From Psychrobacter sp. BI730 (GTDB lineage: Bacteria > Pseudomonadota > Gammaproteobacteria > Pseudomonadales > Moraxellaceae): a stretch of 64,000 nucleotides of DNA. The first letter of the stretch is position 1. Each line of letters starts with the position of its first letter. Below, one piece after another: positions 9,650 through 20,090 of this stretch. The position numbers were made by a program, and so were the translations under genes. The notes below the pieces were generated by a model, which worked only from the letters and a program-made list of their open reading frames with translations, was not told the DNA's origin and did no database searches. Where the stretch lies: positions 80,628-144,627 of the forward strand of contig NZ_JAATTV010000009.1 in the NCBI RefSeq assembly GCF_013414195.1, read 5' to 3'.

Positions 9650-10300
9650 TTAGAATAACTTTTCGACCAGTGTTTTCGGGTAATTTTGTTTTGCCTTCTC
9701 TGCCGCTCGAAACATCATCTCATCTGCTTCGACAGGTCCTGTAACATCGCATAAGCATACATAAGCCAACTGCATCAAATTATTTAACAGGTGCTCATTA
9801 TCAGGTACAGACGGGCGATTGCCTTCTAAAAATTGACTAATGTTAAGGCTATGCCCTTTGAAGGTGCGCTCTTGCGAAACAGTTTGGTGCATGGTCAGAA
9901 ATAGATTGCGACTTTCTGTTTCTGATAGCTGACTGCGCAGCGCTTCTATGACAGTATAAAACGCCAAAACCAACTCAGAGACAGGAACTGGCACTTTGAT
10001 TGCTTTATTATGGCTATTGTGACTATTATAACCATTGTGACTATCAGACTCGACTGTTTGCTGACTGTCCGTTTGCAACGTAGCCCAAAAGCCTTTCCTA
10101 ATATCAGACTTATAAACTTGCAGCTCAGGATAGCGCCTTGTCGCATCCAAGACGCACTGTTGCATCATTTTTACAGAGACAGTCGAGTATCGCTGCCACT
10201 GCGATTTAAGCAGTCGCACCTCTTCAGGATGTAGATAATCGGCAAGCACTTCTGCCATCGCAGTCACAGCTTGGTCTACGGATTGAGTATCAATATTCAT
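9650..10300 (-). CDS. Uncharacterised protein encoded directly downstream of amtB
   Basis: A 216-residue soluble, largely helical protein with no signal peptide or membrane segment. The family was not recognised. A Ser/His/Asn-rich low-complexity stretch (about residues 83-98) splits it into an N-terminal part with VRLLKSQWQRYS and a C-terminal part. It starts 10 bases after the amtB stop on the same strand, so it is almost certainly co-transcribed with the ammonium transporter and probably works in nitrogen metabolism. In most proteobacteria the amtB partner is the PII protein GlnK; this protein has neither the PII length nor the conserved T-loop tyrosine region, so it is not a GlnK. Confidence 0.75.
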   Translation of the reverse strand: MNIDTQSVDQAVTAMAEVLADYLHPEEVRLLKSQWQRYSTVSVKMMQQCVLDATRRYPELQVYKSDIRKGFWATLQTDSQQTVESDSHNGYNSHNSHNKAIKVPVPVSELVLAFYTVIEALRSQLSETESRNLFLTMHQTVSQERTFKGHSLNISQFLEGNRPSVPDNEHLLNNLMQLAYVCLCDVTGPVEADEMMFRAAEKAKQNYPKTLVEKLF

Positions 10301-10310
10301 CAGCTCTCTC

Positions 10311-11699
10311 CTATAAATGCCGCTCGGTTAAACTCTTGGAATCAAACATTTGCTTCTGAAATTCAGGGTAACCAAGCTCTGCATGCTCGGTATAGTCAAG
10401 ACCGCGCTGCTCATGTAAGCGGCTTGCTTTTAACCCAAAGCTTAGATCGATAAGCTTATACATTACCAGCCCCAATCCCAGTCCCCAGCCTAACGCCACG
10501 CCGACGCCCAACGCTTGTACGCCTAGCCGCGATAAGTTAAATAAATCTCCTGTATAGAATAATCCTGCTGCGAGCGTACCCCACGCCCCGCCAAAGCCAT
10601 GTACTGCCACTGCCGAGACCACATCGTCTACTTTGAATTTTAATAACGCTTGCGACGATAGGATATACACCACGGAAGCAACCGCACCGATGATGATGGC
10701 AAAGACAGGCGTTGTGGTCGCACAACCTGCAGTAATCGATACCAGACCAATCAAACTGGCATTAACACTATCGCTCAGCAAAATGGCTTTGTTAAGCGAT
10801 CGGGAGATCAGCATGTAGCTCACCACCGCACTGACTGCTGCGACAAAAGTATTGATTGCGATTAGACCAATATTGCCAGTGATAGACAATGTCGATCCAG
10901 CATTGAAGCCGAACCAACCAAACCATAAGATAAATCCGCCAAGCGCTAGCAACGTCATGTTATGCCCTGCAATTAGCCTTGGCGTGCCATCAGGTGCGAA
11001 GCGGCCTAGCCTTGGGCCAATGACTAAGATACCTGCCAACGCCAACCAACCACCGATAGAATGCACGACAGTAGACCCAGCAAAATCAATAAAGCCAAGT
11101 TCAGCTAGCCAACCCGTGCCACCAAAATAACCACCCCATACCCAGCTGGCAAACACAGGATAAATAAATAGACAAATCAAACATGCCGCTACCGCATAGC
11201 CGATAAATGAAACGCGCTCTGCCATTGCACCACTTGCAATCGTCACCGCTGTCGCTGCAAACATCATCTGAAAGAACATCAAAGCCCAGTCCATATTGGA
11301 CAACGCGACTGGCATAAAATGATCCGTGCCGACGAATCCTGAATTATTAGTACCCATCATCAGCCCAAAACCCACCAAGTAGAACGCCAGACCGCCGATA
11401 CACATGTCAGTGTAATTTTTCATCATCACGTTTACCGCGTTTTTCGCTCGTACTGATCCGCTCTCAAGTAGAGCAAAACCTGCCTGCATAAAGAACACCA
11501 ATACCCCGCCCCAGATAATCCAAGCGACATTTTGATATTCGAGCAGCTGTGCCACGGTCAATGTGTCAGTCTCAGCGGCTTGGGCGCTACCCATTGCTGC
11601 AAACAATACTGTACTTAGTACCAGCCTATTACTTAGCGATGACTGTGATCGTTTTAACAATGTCTTTATCGTGTCTAGTCCTACAGATGATGCTCTCAT
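10311..11699 (-). CDS. amtB: Ammonium transporter AmtB
   Basis: A 462-residue Amt/Rh-family channel for ammonium uptake, with a cleavable-looking signal peptide (ending about GSAQAA) followed by about eleven membrane helices. Family blocks visible are DGTPRLIAGHNMTLLALGGFILW and FIDFAGSTVVHSIGG, the latter carrying one of the pore histidines; the second is in AVHGFGGAWG. The frame is open to a GTG at 11714, but GGAG six bases before the ATG at 11699 fixes the start there. A sigma-54-type promoter lies 92 bases upstream, indicating nitrogen control by NtrC. No glnK adjoins it; an unknown 216-residue protein follows instead. Confidence 0.95.
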   Translation of the reverse strand: MRASSVGLDTIKTLLKRSQSSLSNRLVLSTVLFAAMGSAQAAETDTLTVAQLLEYQNVAWIIWGGVLVFFMQAGFALLESGSVRAKNAVNVMMKNYTDMCIGGLAFYLVGFGLMMGTNNSGFVGTDHFMPVALSNMDWALMFFQMMFAATAVTIASGAMAERVSFIGYAVAACLICLFIYPVFASWVWGGYFGGTGWLAELGFIDFAGSTVVHSIGGWLALAGILVIGPRLGRFAPDGTPRLIAGHNMTLLALGGFILWFGWFGFNAGSTLSITGNIGLIAINTFVAAVSAVVSYMLISRSLNKAILLSDSVNASLIGLVSITAGCATTTPVFAIIIGAVASVVYILSSQALLKFKVDDVVSAVAVHGFGGAWGTLAAGLFYTGDLFNLSRLGVQALGVGVALGWGLGLGLVMYKLIDLSFGLKASRLHEQRGLDYTEHAELGYPEFQKQMFDSKSLTERHL

Positions 11700-11790
11700 T
11701 TTATCTCCAAACACTTATCCAGCTATTCAAATGTTATCGATGCACTATTTTTACTCATTGATGCACACAAATAAGCCCTAACAGGGTTGG

Positions 11791-11806
11791 AGCAAAACCT
11801 GTACCA
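11791..11806 (-). promoter_or_regulatory. Sigma-54 (RpoN) promoter of amtB
   Basis: The minus-strand sequence TGGTACAGGTTTTGCT matches the RpoN consensus TGGCAC-N5-TTGCW with one change (C to T in the -24 element). The GG and GC dinucleotides have exact -24/-12 spacing. It lies about 92 bases before the amtB start codon, a normal distance for nitrogen-regulated genes. Confidence 0.8.
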
Positions 11807-12233
11807 AAATCTATTATTAGCAATTAAAGCAAGTTAAAAATGCAAGAGAACAAATGACCAGTTTCAGAAAAAACAGTATTTTGATAATTATGCTTGCAAC
11901 GATATGAGCATAAATTGAACTAGGACAGAGAATGCTCGTTAACAATAAGTTTTATGAAGCTGATAATGACCTTTATAGAATTAGTGATGAAAATAACAGC
12001 GTGACAGTTATAGCTAAGCTATTTTTACTATTATCTCGTGGTGCTGGCAGCTTACTTTGCATGAGCAGTTTATCTCACGCTATCAATAACTTATCGGCAA
12101 TCGCCACTCATAGAATAGGTCGCATAGTGAAGGCGATTCATGTTAAAATGAGCGCTTTTAAATTCGCCTTTATTATCACTGGGTAATAAGGGCTGTATTT
12201 TTAGTGCCATTTTTCTAATTAACAGGTCCGCCC
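11807..12233. other. Gene-poor spacer between amtB and the radical SAM gene
   Basis: About 430 bases. The part next to amtB should hold NtrC sites upstream of the sigma-54 promoter, but none could be defined by eye. An 84-codon open frame on the plus strand (11932-12186) is present; it has no convincing start signal or protein features and is not called. Confidence 0.5.
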
Positions 12234-14696
12234 ATGTCTGCCGATACCATCGCCCGCACTGCCTTTAAACAAGGCACCAAGCCACTTTACGATTATGACA
12301 AACACTGGGCGAGCTGCTACGAGCCAGCGCCTTATCTGCCGATGAGCCGCAAAGAGATGGACGATCTAGGCTGGGATGCTTGTGACGTCATCATCATCTC
12401 AGGTGATGCCTATGTCGATCATCCAAGCTTTGGTATGGCGATTATCGGTCGCTTGCTTGAGTCGCAAGGCTTTCGTGTTGGTATCATCGCGCAGCCAGAT
12501 TGGAAGAGCAAAGACGCCTTTATGGAATTGGGCAAACCCGTCTATGCGTATGGCGTGACCGCGGGCAACATGGACAGCATGATCAACCGCTATACCGCAG
12601 ATCGTAAAATCCGTAGCGATGATGCTTACTCTCCTGGCAATGTAGCAAACAAACGCCCTGACCGCGCAGCTATCGTCTATAGCCAGCGCTGCCGTGAAGC
12701 CTATCCTGATGTGCCAATTATCTTGGGCGGTATTGAGGGCAGTCTACGCCGTATCGCTCATTATGATTATTGGTCAGACAAAGTCCGCCGTAGTATCTTG
12801 CTGGATGCGCGTGCTGATGTCTTACTATATGGTAATGCTGAGCGTGCGATCGTCGATGTGGTACATGGTCTGTCTAAAGGCTATAGCTTTGAGCAAATGA
12901 GTAAACTGCGTGGCACCTCTTATCTGTTGACACCGACTCGCCGTCATTGGCAATCGGACATGACAGAAGTCGCCAGTAATGATGTTGATACCGTTGGCCG
13001 TGTCGATCCAATCATCAACCCTTATGTGATGACAGAAGATGTAGACCAATGCTCAATCGAGCAAGAAAAGCCATCTGACTCCCCTGTTGGGCAAGCCATG
13101 CCGTCGTCCATTTCATCAATGTCGTCACAGTATCAGGGTTTTGTCGCTGAGCCAGTTGCCAATAAAGTCATCAACGCCAATCAAGTAGACACCGACACGC
13201 AAGTAGTGCAAATGCGCGGCTTTGATAAGCCAAAGACCGCACGCAAGCACAAGATCAAGATGCCGCCCCGTGAGGAAACGGTGATTCGTCTGCCTGATTA
13301 TGAGCATGTCAAATCTGACCCTGTACTCTATGCCCATGCCAACCGCATCTTGCATCTAGAGACCAACCCAGGTAACGCGCGTGCGCTTGTACAACGTCAT
13401 AGCAGCGGTGCTGGTAACTCGCATACTTCTATCGATGTCTGGCTGAACCCGCCACCGATTCCACTCTCGACAGAAGAGATGGACTACGTATTTGACTTGC
13501 CATATGCCCGTCTACCGCATCCAAGCTATGGCGATGCGCGTATCCCTGCTTATGACATGATTAAGTTTTCGGTCAATATTATGCGCGGCTGTTTTGGCGG
13601 TTGTACCTTCTGCTCAATTACCGAGCACGAAGGCCGTATTATTCAAAACCGCTCAGAAGACTCTATCTTACGTGAAGTGGAAGCCATTCGTGATACCGCG
13701 CCTAACTTTACAGGTGTGATCTCTGATCTGGGCGGACCAACAGCCAATATGTATCGCCTCAATTGTAAAGACGAGACGATTGAAAAGAACTGCCGTAAGC
13801 CGTCTTGTGTCTATCCTGATGTCTGCGAAAACTTGCTGACCGATCATAGCAACTTGACCAAGCTATATCGCAAAGCCCGTGATATCAAAGGCGTGAAAAA
13901 AATCCTGATTGCCTCAGGCTTGCGTTATGATTTGGCAGTAAAAGATCCTGAATACGTCAAAGAGTTGGTTAGTCATCACGTCGGTGGTTATCTCAAAATT
14001 GCGCCTGAGCACTCTGAAGAAGGCGTGCTATCAAAGATGATGAAGCCTGGCATGGGCAGTTATGATCAATTCAAAGCTATGTTTGAGCAATTCAGCCAAG
14101 AAGCGGGCAAAGAGCAATATCTGATTCCATACTTCATCGCCGCCCATCCGGGTACCAAAGATGAAGACATGATGAACCTTGCACTTTGGCTAAAAAGTCA
14201 CGGATATCGCGCTGACCAAGTGCAGGCATTTTATCCAAGCCCGATGGCGACTGCGACCACCATGTACCACACGCACAAAGATCCGCTACATAAGGTCAGC
14301 CGTAGTGAAGGTGACATGGATATCGTCAAATCTGGCAAGCAGCGCAAACTGCATAAAGCGTTCCTCCGCTATCATGACCCAAAAAACTGGGTACTACTAC
14401 GTAAAGCCCTACAAGACATGGGCCGTAGTGATTTGATCGGTAAAAACCGTGGTTGCTTGATTCCACCATTTAATGCCAGTTTAGAAGGCCGTGATGCAGC
14501 GCAGGACAGCTATCAATCAGCGCGCAAAAAGAATAGCCGTGTTGGCAATGATTCAGTGAAGCGCAGTAATGGCTCGTCAAACAACAGTGTGTCAGCTAAA
14601 GGTGCAGCAGGCAAAGGCATGGCGGGTAAGAAGAAAGTCAGCAAAGGCAATTTCCAGACTCAGCATACGGGTCTGCCACCGCGCAAAACCAAGTAG
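12234..14696 (+). CDS. YgiQ family radical SAM protein
   Basis: An 820-residue member of the UPF0313/YgiQ family. The N-terminal part resembles a cobalamin-binding-like Rossmann domain ([20 protein letters not shown]). The radical SAM core begins at [10 protein letters not shown] with the [4Fe-4S] ligands C453, C457 and C460. A further cluster of cysteines ([13 protein letters not shown]) follows in the family's usual place. The C-terminus is a Lys/Ser/Gly-rich basic tail of about 60 residues. Residues about 255-350 form an extra low-similarity stretch between the two main domains. The biochemical reaction of YgiQ is not established. The gene stands alone. Confidence 0.9.
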   Translation: MSADTIARTAFKQGTKPLYDYDKHWASCYEPAPYLPMSRKEMDDLGWDACDVIIISGDAYVDHPSFGMAIIGRLLESQGFRVGIIAQPDWKSKDAFMELGKPVYAYGVTAGNMDSMINRYTADRKIRSDDAYSPGNVANKRPDRAAIVYSQRCREAYPDVPIILGGIEGSLRRIAHYDYWSDKVRRSILLDARADVLLYGNAERAIVDVVHGLSKGYSFEQMSKLRGTSYLLTPTRRHWQSDMTEVASNDVDTVGRVDPIINPYVMTEDVDQCSIEQEKPSDSPVGQAMPSSISSMSSQYQGFVAEPVANKVINANQVDTDTQVVQMRGFDKPKTARKHKIKMPPREETVIRLPDYEHVKSDPVLYAHANRILHLETNPGNARALVQRHSSGAGNSHTSIDVWLNPPPIPLSTEEMDYVFDLPYARLPHPSYGDARIPAYDMIKFSVNIMRGCFGGCTFCSITEHEGRIIQNRSEDSILREVEAIRDTAPNFTGVISDLGGPTANMYRLNCKDETIEKNCRKPSCVYPDVCENLLTDHSNLTKLYRKARDIKGVKKILIASGLRYDLAVKDPEYVKELVSHHVGGYLKIAPEHSEEGVLSKMMKPGMGSYDQFKAMFEQFSQEAGKEQYLIPYFIAAHPGTKDEDMMNLALWLKSHGYRADQVQAFYPSPMATATTMYHTHKDPLHKVSRSEGDMDIVKSGKQRKLHKAFLRYHDPKNWVLLRKALQDMGRSDLIGKNRGCLIPPFNASLEGRDAAQDSYQSARKKNSRVGNDSVKRSNGSSNNSVSAKGAAGKGMAGKKKVSKGNFQTQHTGLPPRKTK

Positions 14697-15025
14697 TATT
14701 CATAGCAAGTAATGTTCATAGTATAAAAATACATGCTCAATCTAGAGCATGTTAAGTAAAACAAAAAGTCGCCTATCAGCCACTCGTTGATAGACGCTTT
14801 TTTATGCACCAATTTTATAGACGCGCACTTCATAGCTAACACGGCTTACTTTTCACCATGTCGCAAATTGCAAGTTACATTAGACAGCGGTTGGGTAACG
14901 AAGCTAACAGGTAATGAACAATTTCTAACATTGAAATGGTTCGTTTTCGCTACTATAACCCTCATATGCTAAACGCATCATTAAGAACAAGTAAATGACA
15001 TCAGCGAAAAGCTTTGGAGAGCACT
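14697..15025 (+). other. Intergenic region after the radical SAM gene, with two hairpins
   Basis: A perfect 8-bp stem (ACATGCTC/GAGCATGT, 14731-14752) without a T run is followed by a second hairpin with a T run at 14769-14803, which is the more likely terminator. The remainder shows no gene; a ribosome-binding site for the next gene is at 15016-15020. Confidence 0.6.
14769..14803 (+). terminator. Terminator of the YgiQ-family gene
   Basis: A stem built from CTATCAG/TTGATAG, with flanking GC pairs, ends in a run of seven T residues, 73 bases after the stop codon. Confidence 0.7.
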
Positions 15026-15436
15026 ATGAAAATGATAACTAAAATTGCGACCACCCTACCAGTCCTTGCCTTATTGAGCGCTTGTGCGACTACCGCACCC
15101 ACTACCCCAGATGCAACTGATACGCCAGTTCCAGAAAAAGTAACCGCTGCCTATGATCGTATGGCACCAGCACCATACACCTGTACCGATGACAGCAAAA
15201 TCATGGCAAAGCAATCTATCAACAAAGAACAAGTGATGCTCAACGCTACCTTACCAAAAGTAAAATGGGCAGAGCAGCCAATCATCCTAAACGGTAAAGT
15301 GAAAGGCGAAGTCGCAAGCTATGTAAACGACTCAAACCCAGAAGTCGTCTATGCATGGCACATGAAAGGTGACAAAGGTATCTTTGCGATGAAGTGGGCT
15401 GATGGTAAAGAATACCAAGTAAACTGCCAAATCTAA
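15026..15436 (+). CDS. Small lipoprotein resembling the C-type lysozyme inhibitor MliC
   Basis: From ATG 15026 the protein has 136 residues. GGAGA five bases upstream supports this start over the TTG at 15014. A lipoprotein signal peptide ends at the lipobox LLSAC. A Thr/Pro/Asp-rich linker precedes a domain of about 85 residues that begins with YTC and ends VNC, a spacing that allows a disulfide. The segment YAWHMKGDKGIFAMKWADGK resembles the W-x-K-G-x-x-A core of MliC, the membrane-bound inhibitor of C-type lysozyme. The resemblance is limited, so the inhibitor role is a suggestion. It would be anchored in a membrane facing the periplasm and followed by its own terminator. Confidence 0.6.
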   Translation: MKMITKIATTLPVLALLSACATTAPTTPDATDTPVPEKVTAAYDRMAPAPYTCTDDSKIMAKQSINKEQVMLNATLPKVKWAEQPIILNGKVKGEVASYVNDSNPEVVYAWHMKGDKGIFAMKWADGKEYQVNCQI

Positions 15437-15485
15437 TCAATTAAAGATAAGCTCATATCGTAATAGACAAATAGTCGTAATAGAT

Positions 15486-15518
15486 AAAAAGCAGTCATTA
15501 AATAGTGGCTGCTTTTTT
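15486..15518 (+). terminator. Terminator of the MliC-like gene
   Basis: A hairpin with arms AAGCAGTCAT/AGTGGCTGCTT (two G-T pairs) followed by a T run, 50 bases after the stop codon. Confidence 0.8.
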
Positions 15519-15584
15519 ATGCGTGTTCGTTTGATACGTTTATAAAGACGGCTATAAAAACCAGTTCCAAATAGACGGTTGTAC

Positions 15585-15685
15585 AGTCAGTTCAATATAA
15601 TTTCGATAAAAGGAAACCGAGTGCAAGTTATACATTAGTATGCTTAGCGAGGATGACGATGTAGCGGATTTATATAGACTTGACT
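15585..15685 (+). repeat. Dispersed ~105-bp intergenic repeat, copy 1 (degenerate)
   Basis: Shares the core blocks AACCGAGTGCA and AGCGAGGATGACG with the other copies and has weak terminal inverted repeats (AGTCAGTTCAATATAA against the reverse complement of its right end). It abuts copy 2; the two share the boundary TGACT. It is the most diverged copy. Confidence 0.65.
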
Positions 15686-15795
15686 ATATGGTTGATTCAA
15701 TTTAAAAGTAGTACAAGGCAGCCGAGTGCAGTTGTAACTGTGATACTTTAAGCGAGGTTAACGCTGTCATTCTTTTATAGAGGATTGACTCTATC
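15684..15795 (+). repeat. Dispersed ~105-bp intergenic repeat, copy 2
   Basis: Carries GATTCAATTTAAAAGTAG, then AGCCGAGTGCAG, then GATACTTTAAGCGAGG and TTAACGCTGTCAT. The ends are imperfect inverted repeats of about 30 bases (left ATATGGTTGATTCAATTTAAAAG, right reverse complement GATAGAGTCAATCCTCTATAAAAG; matching is partial). The first 30 bases are nearly identical to those of the copy at 36432. Confidence 0.8.
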
Positions 15796-15898
15796 AAAAC
15801 TTACCATCTGATGTATTTCGCTAGAGAAGCACCAAGAAAGCTGTCAAAATAGCAGGTAAAGCAAATCAATCATGACCAACAATCAAAAGGGTAACTCG

Positions 15899-16432
15899 AT
15901 GGCGAAGCGTCTGATAAATATGATGGTAATTGCAACGGCAAGCATGTGGGCGCTGACAGGCTGCGATAACGCTACCGATTCTGTCGATGCCGCTGAGCAA
16001 ACTGCGGAGACAACAGCAGATCCATCCGCCCCAGCAGCCGACACCATCGACTGGTCACTGGTAGATAGCGGCGAAAAGCCTGCTGACCCTACCAATTATA
16101 AGTATCCGTTTGCCATCGACAGTCAAAATGTCCGAGACTATGCAGATTACTTCAAAGTGGACGCTGCGACCGCTCAGCATAATCTGACGGTGAGCATGGC
16201 AAGTAACGAAGCGTTATCGAAAGCCTTGGATCAACTCAGCGAAACCTATGTCTCACACGAGCTAACCGATGGTAATGAAATGACGCTTATCATTCATACC
16301 ACGACCGATGTTGCTGCCAGTACCTACGATTATGTGCTGTCTGATGACTTTGCCAAAGGGCTGGTATTACCTATCGTGATACAGCCAGATGGTAAGAAAG
16401 GTGACGCAAAGGCGCATGGAGAAGTACCATAA
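15899..16432 (+). CDS. Uncharacterised lipoprotein
   Basis: A 177-residue protein from ATG 15899, chosen because AAGGG lies eight bases upstream; an in-frame ATG at 15872 has no such site. The lipoprotein signal peptide ends at ALTGC (Cys 22), followed by an Ala/Thr/Asp-rich linker and a domain of about 130 residues (SGEKPADPTNYKYPFAIDSQNV onwards). That domain contains no Cys and no recognised motif. It is likely a periplasm-facing lipoprotein of unknown function. It follows two tandem intergenic repeats and precedes an AT-rich orphan gene. Confidence 0.75.
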   Translation: MAKRLINMMVIATASMWALTGCDNATDSVDAAEQTAETTADPSAPAADTIDWSLVDSGEKPADPTNYKYPFAIDSQNVRDYADYFKVDAATAQHNLTVSMASNEALSKALDQLSETYVSHELTDGNEMTLIIHTTTDVAASTYDYVLSDDFAKGLVLPIVIQPDGKKGDAKAHGEVP

Positions 16433-16534
16433 TAGCGTATTTACAAATTTAAAATAATAAAATTGCTCAAAGTGAAAGGTGTGCGGAATACTACTTGTGA
16501 CCACTAAGTAAGTCTACTTTATAGGAAAAAATCG

Positions 16535-17299
16535 ATGCAAGATGACTATCCGAAATTTGCCACTGAAGAAAACTTTAAGAAGTTCGTCGCAAATTTGAAG
16601 GGGATTACTGACTTAGATGAAGTAACCAAAACATTTTCAGATAAAGAAAAGGTTGCAGATTACCTTATTGATAATTTGCTTGTCATTGAACTAAAAACCT
16701 TAAAGTCCAATCCACGAGATAAAGTTATAGGTTATGTGCAAAGTGAAACAGATAAAATTAATCAAGCTGAGGGACTTCCTGTTTTTTATGGGCAACATAA
16801 CTTTAGAGAAGCTACTCAAATACTACAAGATGGCGAAAAACTTACAACTAAGTTGGATAACCTGTATTTTAGACAAATAGAAGAAGTAATGAGGAAGGCA
16901 AACAAACAAATAAAATCAACCATCAATAGCTTCGGCATGACTCATAATACATATGGATTTTTAACTATAATTAATGAGCGTGCTGACTTCTATCAGCCTG
17001 AAATTTTGGCTGGTTACATTTGTAGAGAGCTTCTTAAAACGAATGTAGATGGAACGCCTAAATATTCAAATATACATCAAGTAGCATTTATTCAAAGTTC
17101 GTATAAGGTAAATGATATTAGTGACAACATACTAATACCCTGCCATTTTATTAAGAATTCGTTATTAGTAGATACAGAGTTAAGTAAAAAAGCTGAAGAA
17201 GTTATGATATTTTTTTGGAGTGAATTCGCAAGGTTCGTCGGAATTGAAAACTTTCATATCAAAAATCCTAGAGATTTACCAGCTACAAAAATTATTTAG
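16535..17299 (+). CDS. Uncharacterised AT-rich orphan gene with a possible PD-(D/E)xK-like motif
   Basis: A 254-residue soluble protein with no signal peptide; the family was not recognised. The codon and base composition is clearly more AT-rich than ligA or the radical SAM gene, which suggests acquisition. Residues about 43-55 read DYLIDNLLVIELK, a D followed after a hydrophobic strand by E-x-K, the pattern of the PD-(D/E)xK nuclease core. The following helix-rich part and a C-terminal domain (LTIINERADFYQPEILAGYICREL) are not diagnostic. AGGA lies before the ATG. It stands alone between a lipoprotein and convergent ligA. A restriction- or defence-type enzyme is one possibility, unproved. 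Confidence 0.7.
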   Translation: MQDDYPKFATEENFKKFVANLKGITDLDEVTKTFSDKEKVADYLIDNLLVIELKTLKSNPRDKVIGYVQSETDKINQAEGLPVFYGQHNFREATQILQDGEKLTTKLDNLYFRQIEEVMRKANKQIKSTINSFGMTHNTYGFLTIINERADFYQPEILAGYICRELLKTNVDGTPKYSNIHQVAFIQSSYKVNDISDNILIPCHFIKNSLLVDTELSKKAEEVMIFFWSEFARFVGIENFHIKNPRDLPATKII

Positions 17300-17708
17300 A
17301 AGTAGTAATTTATTATAGTGTGCACTCAACGGCGCCATATAATGTATAGCAAATAACTGAAATCAATCCCTCGTGTAGACTATTTCACATATTTATCAGA
17401 TAAAACTTATAGCCTAAAAACTCTTTTTGTAAAAAGTACATGAAGTGAATTCTACACCTCTACAATGTCTACCTTATCTCTATACAAGGCGATAGCCATA
17501 CGCGAGGGACGAGCGCCGAGTAAACCATTAAAGAAAGACGGCTCATGACCCGCATATTCGCCCACTATTAAAGTAAGCGATGCTGAGGCCATGCTTTTAA
17601 ATCTTTTGCTCTTGCGCTAGGGACGGGCGTGTTATTAAAGTATGACCTAACCAGAAAATCCCCTCTAAGGGATTTTCACTTGCGAACCTAAAATTGCAGT
17701 GCAATTTT
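17300..17708. other. Intergenic region with imperfect internal repeats next to ligA
   Basis: About 400 bases without a gene. Two related blocks are visible: GCGAGGGACGAGCGC followed by CATTAAAG (near 17500-17530) and GCGCTAGGGACGGGCG followed by TATTAAAG (near 17615-17640), suggesting a diverged duplication. A hairpin at 17654-17677 lies closest to the ligA stop. Confidence 0.5.
17654..17677 (-). terminator. Possible terminator of ligA
   Basis: A stem GAAAATCCC/GGGATTTTC with a 6-base loop, 32 bases beyond the ligA stop. There is no real T run on the minus strand, so termination strength is doubtful. Confidence 0.4.
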
Positions 17709-19862
<2,154 letters not shown>

Positions 19863-19987
19863 TCAAGATGTCGATATGATAACAAGTTTGTAGGAAGCTC
19901 GGTATAGTCAATCCTATATAAATCAAATACCATGTCAGGCTTGCTCAGTCTACTATGGTTAGCATTTTGCAGAAACTATAGCTCATT

Positions 19988-20025
19988 AAAAAAGGCAAAT
20001 AACGTTAATCGCTATTTGCCCTTTT
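19988..20025 (-). terminator. Hairpin terminator between zipA and ligA
   Basis: Arms AAAGGCAAATAACG/CGCTATTTGCCCTTT with a five-base loop. On the minus strand it ends in a T run, 66 bases after the zipA stop. It may act as a partial terminator, giving ligA lower or independent expression. Confidence 0.8.
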
Positions 20026-20090
20026 TATGATTTCTGCTATTAAGCAGCTCTCAATATGTATAGCTTCTAACTTTCGTAGCTTTTAAAACG

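Noticed and set aside
11932..12186. 84-codon open frame on the plus strand between amtB and the radical SAM gene
   Set aside because: No ribosome-binding site of note, no signal peptide or domain, and it lies where the sigma-54 control region of amtB is expected.
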